Shown here: piece by piece, positions 1 through 5,576 of the stretch
Position numbering within the stretch: position 1 is the first letter of the stretch
How the letters are laid out: each line of letters begins with the position of its first letter
Source of the DNA: Treponema sp.
Lineage (GTDB): Bacteria; Spirochaetota; Spirochaetia; Treponematales; Breznakiellaceae
DNA: 7,898 nt
Direction of reading: 5' to 3'
Assembly (NCBI GenBank): GCA_031280065.1
Contig: JAITHH010000073.1
Coordinates: forward strand, 1 to 7,898
The notes under the pieces: model-generated
What the model saw: the letters and a program-made list of their open reading frames with translations, nothing else
Told to the model about the DNA's origin: nothing
Database searches by the model: none
Position numbers and translations under genes: made by a program

Positions 1-30
1 ACACCCAAGGGGATACCGGTACTGTTCCAT
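1..30 (-). CDS. Start of a minus-strand gene, cut by the window edge
   Basis: An ATG at 30..28 opens a minus-strand frame reading MEQYRYPLGC up to the window edge. A GGAGGG Shine-Dalgarno-like sequence lies upstream with about 9 nt spacing, inside the 24-nt gap after the stop of the solute-binding protein gene. The strand, short gap and ribosome binding site suggest the next gene of the same operon. In binding-protein operons of this type the following genes are often inner-membrane permeases or a sugar-processing enzyme. Ten residues are too few to tell which, so no function is assigned. Confidence 0.4.
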   Translation of the reverse strand, partial: MEQYRYPLGC

Positions 31-54
31 GTTAAAAGACCCTCCGCCGCCCGC

Positions 55-1653
55 TTAGGGGGCTACATATTTCGCCCGGCGCTCGTCAACCACCGCCTGG
101 GCCCCCGAGGCAAGCCAGCTGGAGAGTTCCGATTCCCAAACCTTGTCAAAGTCCACGGGCCGGGCGGTTATCACTGCGGCCATGAGGACGTAGGCCTTGT
201 CCGTAAGGGTCTGCATATAGGGGCCCGACGCGGTGAGGGGGCTTGAGGGGATGATCACCGGTACCGGCACCGGGTTGCGCATGGAAATGTCGTAGGCCTC
301 CAGGATGTACTTGGGATCCAGGTCGGGATTCCCCAGGGTCAGCATCCGGGCGTTTTTGCCGGGGTCCCCCAGGTCGACGCCGTTGATGTTAAACGTATAG
401 TCCATGTTATACCCGGAGTTCTGAATCCACAGGGGCGGTATTTCCTGGGGCATCTTGATCTTGGGCAGCCCGTTCACCTTATCGTGGACGATCCCCTCGG
501 GACCGGCCTGGAGGAAGGTGTAGTTCTCCGGGCGGCCCAGCCAGTTCGCGTAACGCAGCGCCGCCTCCGGGGCCTTCGAGCTCTTGGGGACAAAGAAGTA
601 GATTCCCTCGGGATCGTAGACGGATTTAACGGTTTTCCCTGCGGCGTTTTTGAAGGGATCGATGGCCACGATCTCCCCGGCGGGAACGGTTCTCCGCAGG
701 TCGATGTTAAACCCTGTGCCTACATCCCAGTTTGCGCCGAAGGAACCAACCAGACCCGCCTTGACCACATTGTAAGACGCTTCCTTATCGGGGTAGAGGG
801 GAAAGTCCCGGTCGATGAGCCCGGCGTTGTACATCCGGTTCAGGAAACGGAAGCCTTCCTTCTGGCCGGGGAGGAGGAACTCGAATTCCCCCACGGTGTT
901 TATCCACCGTTCCTTGACGCTCAGGTTGGGGTCCACAAAGGAACCGAGGAGGATCCCCGCGTGCTGCTGCACCGCTTTGCTGAGGCCGAAGGGGATGACC
1001 CGGTCTTTACCCGCGCCCCCCGGGTCTTTTTCCTTAAAGGCCATGAGGTCGTTGAAAAATTCCTCCGTGGTGGACGGCGGGGGGAGCCCCAGCTTGTCGA
1101 GCCAGTCCTTGCGGATAAAGGTATTATGACGGCCCAGGATGGTCCGGCGCCCGGGGATGGCATAGACGGCCCCAGTGGCCCGGTCCTGTTTGCGGGCGAT
1201 CAGGTAGCGCCCCGGCAGGGAGGGGTCCGGCCCCAGGTAGGCCTTGAGGTCTTTGAGCAGGCTGTCGATGTAAGGGGCCATGTCGAAGAGGCCGCCGAGG
1301 CTCTGATAGTGGGTGATCAGCTCGCTGCTGTAGGTCAGGCAGATGTCCGGGGCGTTCCCCGCGGCCAGCATGTTGTTGAGCCCCGCCACTTCCTCGCTCC
1401 GGGGCACAGTGACAAAGTTCACGGCGATGTTTTCGTCCTTCAGCAGCTTTTCCTGTATCCACTGCGTCCAGTTGTTGTTGGCGGGATTGGAGCGGGACCA
1501 GTCAGTACCTCCCCCGGTTCCCCGGTCAAACACCTCCACCGTGATCGCCGCCGGGCCGCTCCCCGGCGCGGAGCCCGCGTCTTGTCTGGTTCCTCCCGCA
1601 TAGGCCAGCGCCGCGCTGAGGGAAATCAATAGGGCCGTGATAATCCGTTTCAT
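55..1653 (-). CDS. ABC transporter extracellular solute-binding protein, carbohydrate type (YtcQ/LipO-like)
   Basis: This is a 532-aa periplasmic binding protein that would capture a sugar or oligosaccharide and deliver it to an inner-membrane ABC permease. Residues 1-19 form a signal peptide: MKR, a hydrophobic stretch, then AYA followed by GG. There is no cysteine near the cleavage site, so it looks like a signal-peptidase-I substrate rather than a lipoprotein. A flexible Gly/Ser/Ala linker (about 20-36) precedes the mature domain, which has features of the large family-1 binding proteins: an early NNNWTQWIQEKL segment, MLAAGNAPDI at about 95-104, and a Trp/Tyr-rich C-terminal half. About 530 residues is usual for YtcQ/LplA-type proteins. 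I chose the ATG at 1653 because AGGAGG lies 6 nt upstream and the signal peptide then starts at MKR. The in-frame ATG at 1659 touches the AGGAGG, and the one at 1710 adds a charged segment. An AraC-family gene is divergent. Substrate cannot be read from sequence. Confidence 0.9.
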   Translation of the reverse strand: MKRIITALLISLSAALAYAGGTRQDAGSAPGSGPAAITVEVFDRGTGGGTDWSRSNPANNNWTQWIQEKLLKDENIAVNFVTVPRSEEVAGLNNMLAAGNAPDICLTYSSELITHYQSLGGLFDMAPYIDSLLKDLKAYLGPDPSLPGRYLIARKQDRATGAVYAIPGRRTILGRHNTFIRKDWLDKLGLPPPSTTEEFFNDLMAFKEKDPGGAGKDRVIPFGLSKAVQQHAGILLGSFVDPNLSVKERWINTVGEFEFLLPGQKEGFRFLNRMYNAGLIDRDFPLYPDKEASYNVVKAGLVGSFGANWDVGTGFNIDLRRTVPAGEIVAIDPFKNAAGKTVKSVYDPEGIYFFVPKSSKAPEAALRYANWLGRPENYTFLQAGPEGIVHDKVNGLPKIKMPQEIPPLWIQNSGYNMDYTFNINGVDLGDPGKNARMLTLGNPDLDPKYILEAYDISMRNPVPVPVIIPSSPLTASGPYMQTLTDKAYVLMAAVITARPVDFDKVWESELSSWLASGAQAVVDERRAKYVAP

Positions 1654-1659
1654 CGGCAT

Positions 1660-1665
1660 CCTCCT
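1660..1665 (-). promoter_or_regulatory. Ribosome binding site of the solute-binding protein gene
   Basis: On the minus strand AGGAGG is followed by ATGCCG and then the chosen ATG at 1653. It leaves zero spacing to the ATG at 1659 and 6 nt to the ATG at 1653, so it selects the downstream start that begins MKRIITALL. Confidence 0.8.
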
Positions 1666-1678
1666 AAAAAAATAGTGC

Positions 1679-1723
1679 GCCGCTGATCGCGGATATTCAG
1701 TCCGGGTCAAAGTAATCAGCGGC
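1679..1723. promoter_or_regulatory. 9-bp perfect inverted repeat between the divergent genes (candidate operator)
   Basis: GCCGCTGAT at 1679-1687 is the exact reverse complement of ATCAGCGGC at 1715-1723, with 27 nt between the arms and centres 36 bp apart. It lies 14-70 nt upstream of the solute-binding protein's ribosome binding site, in the only stretch that can hold that gene's promoter. A TTGACC reading on the minus strand at 1709-1704 falls between the arms as a possible -35 element, but I see no good -10 at the right distance. It could be a regulator site or a long-loop hairpin in the 5' leader. The pairing is seen; the role is inferred. Confidence 0.45.
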
Positions 1724-1780
1724 TGTGTAGAGGGTACGCCGGTTTTTTTGAAAAGACCATTACGGGGGGCAAGAAAAACA

Positions 1781-1809
1781 TTGCGCGGATCACGATCCTT
1801 TGTTATTCT
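1781..1809 (+). promoter_or_regulatory. Weak promoter candidate for the AraC-family gene
   Basis: TTGCGC at 1781-1786 and TATTCT at 1804-1809 are separated by 17 nt, matching the -35 consensus at 3 of 6 bases and the -10 consensus at 4 of 6. If used, transcription would begin at or next to the ATG at 1817, giving an almost leaderless mRNA. That would fit the absence of a properly spaced Shine-Dalgarno sequence there. The match is poor and the promoter may lie elsewhere in 1654-1780. Confidence 0.2.
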
Positions 1810-1816
1810 GAGAGAG

Positions 1817-2632
1817 ATGTGGAAAAATGATGTCCTAAAAACCGCCTTGGTTTATATTTGGCATACCCGGAGCGACGAGCCGGACAGGGATTTTGACCTG
1901 CATTGTCATAAGGAATATGAGATTTTCTACCTTATAGAGGGCGGCCTGGAATTCCGTATCGGAGGCCGCATTTTCCGGCCCGAAGCGCTTTCCCTGCTCC
2001 TGGTTCCCCCCGGGATGATCCACGGCATCAAGATTCTTTCAGAGCGGCTTTGCCACCGGGTGTCTATTCACTTTCTCCCGGAAATGCTGGATGCCGCGGA
2101 ACAGGAAATCTGTTCCACGCTCTTTTATCTGGAGCAAAATTATTACCCTTCCCTGGATTCCGGTTCCTGGGGGGTTGAACCGCTGGTGCAGTCCGTTCTG
2201 GAATGCCGCTCCATGGCCGCTTCCCTTCAGCCCATTGCCCTGCGCTGCCGGATTGTCTCGCTGCTGGTGCAGATATGCCGGCTCCAGTCCCGGTTTCCCT
2301 GCACGGCGGCCCCGGCGGACCCCCGGTTCCAGGATATTCTCGTCTACCTCAACGGGAATTTACGGAAGCCCCTCTCCCTGGACAAGGTTTCCCAGAGGTT
2401 CAATATCAGCAAGAACCACCTCAATGTGATCTTCAAAACCGGCATGGGAACCACCGTCAACCAGTATATCAGGATAAAGCGGCTGGCCCTGGCCCGCAAG
2501 GAACTTGCGTCGGGGCTTAACGCCGAAGCGGCAGCCTATAACGCGGGTTTTCAAAATTACTCCACCTTTTTCCGGGCCTACAAAGCCTTTTTTGGGGATT
2601 CCCCCTCGGTTTCGGTGGTGGAGAAGGCATAA
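1817..2632 (+). CDS. AraC-family transcriptional regulator with N-terminal cupin sensor domain
   Basis: This 271-aa protein has the two-domain AraC layout. Residues about 20-90 form a cupin-type ligand domain with the motif HCHKEYEIFYLIEGG (His29, His31, Glu34) and VPPGMIHG at about 63-70. Residues about 172-264 form the double helix-turn-helix DNA-binding domain. There, LSLDKVSQRFNISKNHLNVIF is the first HTH, and AAAYNAGFQNYSTFFRAYKAFFG is the typical second HTH signature. It is probably a sugar-responsive activator of the divergent binding-protein operon, by analogy with YesN/AraC neighbours of such operons. The start is uncertain. The frame is open back to a TTG at 1748, which would give 294 aa with an Arg-rich leader. 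I prefer the ATG at 1817 because AraC-cupin proteins usually begin just before the first beta strand. Only AGAGAG, directly abutting the ATG, resembles a ribosome site. Confidence 0.88.
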   Translation: MWKNDVLKTALVYIWHTRSDEPDRDFDLHCHKEYEIFYLIEGGLEFRIGGRIFRPEALSLLLVPPGMIHGIKILSERLCHRVSIHFLPEMLDAAEQEICSTLFYLEQNYYPSLDSGSWGVEPLVQSVLECRSMAASLQPIALRCRIVSLLVQICRLQSRFPCTAAPADPRFQDILVYLNGNLRKPLSLDKVSQRFNISKNHLNVIFKTGMGTTVNQYIRIKRLALARKELASGLNAEAAAYNAGFQNYSTFFRAYKAFFGDSPSVSVVEKA

Positions 2633-2766
2633 CCGGCACTCCGCATTATGGCCGTGCGCGCGCGGCTCTTGCGGTGAAGGAACGCCGGGGGGCGGTCTTG
2701 AAACCAGCCGCGGAAAAAACGCGGAATGATGCAATGGAGGTCTTTTTCGGCGCGTTTTCCCAGAAC
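2633..2766. other. Intergenic segment after the AraC gene
   Basis: I see no convincing gene here. Two short GC-rich dyads are visible: GCCGTGCGCGCGCGGC at 2651-2666, and CCGCG-GAAAAAA-CGCGG at about 2709-2725. Neither is followed by a T-run, so neither is a clear Rho-independent terminator. Frames starting at GTG 2674 and ATG 2726 run through this stretch into the repeat array, but neither has a good Shine-Dalgarno sequence. Confidence 0.5.
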
Positions 2767-2997
2767 CCGCGCACGTGCCGCTACGGTCCGCGCATATGCC
2801 GCTGCGGCCCGCGCACATGCGGCTGTGATTCGCGCATGTGCCGCTGTCGTCCGCGCACATGCGGCTGTGGTCCGCGCACATGCGGCTGCGGTCCGCGCAC
2901 ATGCGCCTGTGGTCCGCACACGTGCCGCTGCGGTCCGCGCATGTACGCCGATGACCGCCGCGCCTGCGGATACAGCAGACGGATATGCGGATGCCGC
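2767..2997. repeat. Degenerate 21-bp tandem repeat array with a dyad-symmetric GCAYRTGC core
   Basis: Eight clear 21-bp units run head to tail from 2767 to 2934. They begin at 2767, 2788, 2809, 2830, 2851, 2872, 2893 and 2914. A ninth at 2935 is partly decayed, and two traces at 2956 and 2977 are weaker. Each begins CCGCGCA or a one-base variant. Bases 5-12 read GCACGTGC, GCATATGC, GCACATGC or GCATGTGC in units 1-7, all fitting the self-complementary consensus GCAYRTGC; unit 8 differs at one base. The central step is always pyrimidine-purine. Units with CACATG carry G at base 13 and the others carry C, giving two subtypes. Because 21 is a multiple of three, the array is open in several frames on both strands, so open frames alone do not show coding. 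The array lies between the AraC gene and the promoter of the RNA-binding gene. Confidence 0.85.
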
Positions 2998-3007
2998 GCC
3001 CGCTTAC

Positions 3008-3036
3008 TTGAGCAAACGCCGCGTTTGCGGCATAAT
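3008..3036 (+). promoter_or_regulatory. Sigma-70-type promoter of the DbpA-domain gene
   Basis: TTGAGC at 3008-3013 (4 of 6 to consensus) and CATAAT at 3031-3036 (5 of 6) are separated by exactly 17 nt. Transcription would start near 3043 and give a leader of about 33 nt before the ATG at 3076. The promoter lies directly downstream of the 21-bp array. It also supports the ATG at 3076 over any upstream in-frame start. Confidence 0.6.
3012..3028. promoter_or_regulatory. Perfect palindrome in the promoter spacer (candidate operator)
   Basis: GCAAACG, a CCG centre and CGTTTGC form a perfect 7-bp inverted repeat. It overlaps the end of the -35 element and fills most of the spacer before the -10. 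A protein bound here would block RNA polymerase. The AAACG...CGTTT half-sites recall LacI-family operators, though those usually lack a 3-bp centre. Because it lies upstream of the predicted transcription start, it would not form an RNA hairpin in the leader. Confidence 0.5.
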
Positions 3037-3057
3037 ACGTCTATAAATCAAAGAAGC

Positions 3058-3062
3058 AGGAG
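3058..3062 (+). promoter_or_regulatory. Ribosome binding site of the DbpA-domain gene
   Basis: AGGAG lies 13 nt before the ATG at 3076, slightly farther than usual. No better start codon lies between them, so this site is the best support for the 222-aa form. Confidence 0.5.
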
Positions 3063-3075
3063 CGAGAATAGATAT

Positions 3076-3744
3076 ATGCCATCCAAGATTGATACAGAGC
3101 GGGTAACCGGTTACCTCAACGAACTGCTGGAGAAGATTCAGGCCCAGGCGGACCCGGACATGCTCAATCAATACCGTTCTCTTATCAAAAAGCGCGTTTC
3201 TTTTTTTAGGCGTTCCTACCTTACCGCATACTTGCTGATGGAGCTGGAACGGAAAACAGGAAACGCCGGAAGCGGCCAGCGGGGAAACCGTCCCCGCAAG
3301 GCCCCGTCCGCCAGTTCTCTGCCGGAAGAAGCCCCGCGCTTCGAGCCCAGAACCTACCTGAGCCCGGAGGAATCGGCGCGGCTCTTTATCAGCGCGGGCC
3401 GGAGCAGAAGAGTCTTTCCACGGGAGCTTCTGAACCTGATCATCGCCAATACCACGGCCTCAAAAGACGATGTTGGAACCATTCGTATTCTGGACGGATA
3501 TTCCTTTGTCCAAGTCCGCGCTTCCCGGGCCGATGAGATCATCGCCGCTCTCGACGGCTCGTCTTTCCGGGGCCGGCCCATAACGGTCAACTACGCCCGC
3601 GGACGAAAAGAAGGGGGGGCGGAAGAGCCGGAGCAGGACGAAGCCAAGCCCCCTGTCCCGGAACAGACCGTTGCGCCGCAAATAGAGGCGGAGCCCTCAT
3701 CCGCCGAGCAGCCTGATGATCATGACAAGGAAGAAGGCGTTTAG
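3076..3744 (+). CDS. Stand-alone DbpA-like RNA-binding domain protein
   Basis: A 222-aa soluble protein with three parts. Residues 1-62 are predicted helical and charged (TGYLNELLEKIQAQ, then NQYRSLIKKRVSFFRRSYLTAYLLMELERK). A basic low-complexity linker covers about 63-95. Residues about 101-175 match the DbpA RNA-binding domain, an RRM-like fold: ARLFISAGRSRRVFPRELLNLI opens it, DDVGTIRILDGYSFVQV is the central signature, and FRGRPITVNYAR closes it. In DbpA this domain follows a DEAD-box helicase and binds 23S rRNA, but here no helicase is present in the protein or beside it. The C-terminal tail (about 176-222) is acidic and Pro/Glu-rich. It probably binds structured RNA, perhaps rRNA or mRNA; the target is unknown. 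The frame is open back to GTG 2674 and would add 134 residues of Cys-rich repeat, but promoter and ribosome-site positions favour this start. Its last 48 bp overlap the convergent membrane-protein gene. Confidence 0.82.
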   Translation: MPSKIDTERVTGYLNELLEKIQAQADPDMLNQYRSLIKKRVSFFRRSYLTAYLLMELERKTGNAGSGQRGNRPRKAPSASSLPEEAPRFEPRTYLSPEESARLFISAGRSRRVFPRELLNLIIANTTASKDDVGTIRILDGYSFVQVRASRADEIIAALDGSSFRGRPITVNYARGRKEGGAEEPEQDEAKPPVPEQTVAPQIEAEPSSAEQPDDHDKEEGV

Positions 3745-4860
3745 CCCGATCCCCGCAAGCAGTGCGCACCAGGCAGCCGCCTCCAGTATGTACGCTTGAA
3801 CGGTGAATTTCCGCGCCAGTACCGGCGGGTTTCCTGGGATGGCCCCATAGACCGCGAATACATCGCGGGGCTCTGCGGGGAGCGGAAGCCCGTCCTGTCC
3901 GGCGCTTGGAACTTCACCTTGGGCCGGGGTAAGCGCGCCGAAAATATACCAGTCCTTCGCCTTTTCCGCTGCGCGAAGCGGGATAAGCAGGGGGATTGCC
4001 TGTTCTTCCGCCGGGGTGAGGTTTCTGCGGTGTACCGCGCCATAGCGCTCGCCATTGGAAAGCGTACCTTCCATCTGACCGCTGGGGAGGTGCAGGAGGG
4101 GAAGCATGACGAGGTCTCTACAGGCTCTGAAAATCCGGGCCCGCCGCCAGAGCCGCTGGTACAGGATCGTCAAGACGATGCCCGGCGGTATCAAGGGGAA
4201 CAGGGGGAGCAGGGCAGCGGCGGCAGCGGTAATCACCGTCAGCCGGAACGCGGGACGGGAGAGGTAATTCACCGCCATGAAAAGCTCTGAAAAGCTCCCC
4301 AGAATCAGGGCGTAGGGGGTGAGGGTGTTCCAATACTCGTTCCGGCGCCGCCCCGAACGTATCACGCGGGTTGTCAGCGACCGGTCCGGGCCTTCGTAAA
4401 AAATGACCAGCAGGGGCGTTTCTTTGGTAGAAACGAAAGTCAGCCGCTTATCCCGCATGAGCAGCTCCCCGCCCACAAAGACCTTGGCCCCTTCGGTCAG
4501 GGTGGTAATTTTATCCCAGCGGACCCGCTCCGGGGAGCCTTCTCCCGGTTCAAAGTCCGCCAGCCCGAAGTCCTCCGGCATGGGCAGCACAAAGGTATGG
4601 GCCTCGGTGAGTAAAACGGGGATAGTCAGCGCCCTGCCTCGCAGCCAGAGGGTATGCCCGTCGGTAATCGACTCAAACCCCCCGATAAAGCGGAATTGGC
4701 CCGTTTCCCCTGCGCTGTAGCGGACATAGTCCAGCAGTGGCCGCAGCCGCAATTCATCAAAACGCCGCCTGAATATCCGCCAGCGGCGGCGGCTCGCAAA
4801 AGCCCCGGCCACCGGAACCAGCGCAAACCAGAGGATCGCCAGGGCGCATATTACTAGCAA
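3697..4860 (-). CDS. Membrane protein of unknown function
   Basis: I do not recognise a named family for this 387-aa protein. A hydrophobic N-terminal segment (about 2-21) is followed by a strongly basic stretch (RRRWRIFRRRF) and a soluble region (about 40-175) rich in beta-like segments. Two or three closely spaced hydrophobic segments lie at about 178-237, then a second soluble region (about 240-352), and a long C-terminal hydrophobic segment at about 355-384. The basic residues after the first segment predict a cytoplasmic location for the N-terminal soluble domain. The start is uncertain. TTG at 4860 is the first standard start in the frame but has no well-spaced ribosome site. A CTG at 4875 (reading MRILDLLVIC) lies 9 nt after GGAGG at 4889-4885. 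The gene overlaps the DbpA-domain gene tail to tail and is divergent from the hydrolase. Length, codon use and protein-like composition support a real gene. Confidence 0.75.
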   Translation of the reverse strand: MLVICALAILWFALVPVAGAFASRRRWRIFRRRFDELRLRPLLDYVRYSAGETGQFRFIGGFESITDGHTLWLRGRALTIPVLLTEAHTFVLPMPEDFGLADFEPGEGSPERVRWDKITTLTEGAKVFVGGELLMRDKRLTFVSTKETPLLVIFYEGPDRSLTTRVIRSGRRRNEYWNTLTPYALILGSFSELFMAVNYLSRPAFRLTVITAAAAALLPLFPLIPPGIVLTILYQRLWRRARIFRACRDLVMLPLLHLPSGQMEGTLSNGERYGAVHRRNLTPAEEQAIPLLIPLRAAEKAKDWYIFGALTPAQGEVPSAGQDGLPLPAEPRDVFAVYGAIPGNPPVLARKFTVQAYILEAAAWCALLAGIGLNAFFLVMIIRLLGG

Positions 4861-4889
4861 ATCCAGAATCCGCAGAGTATCATTCCTCC

Positions 4890-5567
4890 ATGACTGAACA
4901 TGGTATTATACACCTTACGGTGGGGGCCCTCGCAACCAACTGTTGGCTCGTCCCGCTGGAACCGCCCGGCCCTCCAGCGCGAAGCCGCCCCTGCGCGGTG
5001 ATCGATCCCGGCGATCAGGCGCCGGTGATTATTGCGCGGATGGAACGGCTGCGGCTTTATCCGCGCATGATCCTCCTTACCCACGGGCATTTTGATCATC
5101 TTGCCGCGCTGCCTGACCTGGCGGCCTATGCTCAAGACGGCGTTGAGATTGCGATTCACCCTGGAGACGCGGATAGTCTGGGACCGGGCGCGTATTCTGT
5201 CCACCAGGCGAGTTTTGCCGCAGCGGGCGCGGCGGCGTATGTCGAGGAACTGTGGAAGCCCCTGCCCGCTCCAACGCGGCTCCTGGCTGAAGGGGAACGG
5301 ATCGGGCCGTTCATGGCCCTGCATCTGCCCGGCCACACCCCCGGTTCCACGGGACTGCTCCTGGAAGAGGCGGGGATTCTTTTCAGTGGGGACACCTTGT
5401 TTCAAGGAGGGGTAGGCCGCACGGACCTGCCCGGCGGTGATTGGCGGCTGCTGCAAGCGAGTCTTCAGCGGCTTGCGGGGCTGGACCCGGCTCTGGCGGT
5501 ATACCCAGGGCACGGCCCGGCAACCGCAATCGGCGCGGAGTTTGCGAACGGGGCCCCGGTGAATTGA
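4890..5567 (+). CDS. Metallo-beta-lactamase-fold hydrolase (glyoxalase II-like)
   Basis: This 225-aa cytoplasmic protein carries the full metal-binding set of the fold: THGHFDH at residues 64-70, His149 in LPGHTPGS, Asp168 in LFSGDTLF, and His208 in YPGHGPAT. The N-terminus, with VGALATNCWLV and then VIDPGD, is typical of the YcbL/glyoxalase-II-like branch, which hydrolyses thioesters such as S-lactoylglutathione or related substrates. The Gly-rich GRTDLPGGDW stretch after the Asp168 motif is also usual for this branch. About 210-225 residues is normal for it, shorter than classical glyoxalase II. The exact substrate cannot be assigned. The ATG at 4890 gives the expected N-terminus, although no good Shine-Dalgarno sequence precedes it. 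It is 29 bp from the start of the divergent membrane protein, so its promoter must lie within that gene. It ends 9 bp before the recJ stop, in convergent orientation. Confidence 0.9.
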   Translation: MTEHGIIHLTVGALATNCWLVPLEPPGPPARSRPCAVIDPGDQAPVIIARMERLRLYPRMILLTHGHFDHLAALPDLAAYAQDGVEIAIHPGDADSLGPGAYSVHQASFAAAGAAAYVEELWKPLPAPTRLLAEGERIGPFMALHLPGHTPGSTGLLLEEAGILFSGDTLFQGGVGRTDLPGGDWRLLQASLQRLAGLDPALAVYPGHGPATAIGAEFANGAPVN

Positions 5568-5576
5568 TAACGGCAG

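Noticed and set aside
484..1632. Long plus-strand open frame (382 codons) opposite the solute-binding protein gene
   Set aside because: It is the antisense shadow of a clearly recognisable binding protein. Its translation has no domain signature, and its length follows from GC-rich codon use.
1748..1816. Upstream TTG start for the AraC-family gene
   Set aside because: It would add 23 Arg-rich residues not typical of the family, and the nearest AGAGGG is 13 nt away. The same bases (TTGAAA) may instead be promoter-like sequence.
2651..2725. Rho-independent terminator after the AraC gene
   Set aside because: The two GC-rich dyads present are not followed by a T-run, so they do not meet the usual form.
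2360..2919. Minus-strand open frames across the repeat array and the AraC gene end
   Set aside because: Their repeats (such as SRMCADH-type heptads) arise from the 21-bp periodicity. They run into the antisense of the AraC HTH and have no ribosome site.
2767..2997. CRISPR array
   Set aside because: The units are contiguous 21-mers with no spacers, they vary internally, and no cas gene is present.
4854..5513. Minus-strand frame of 219 codons opposite the hydrolase
   Set aside because: The plus strand encodes a complete metallo-beta-lactamase-fold protein with all metal ligands, so the antisense frame is a shadow.
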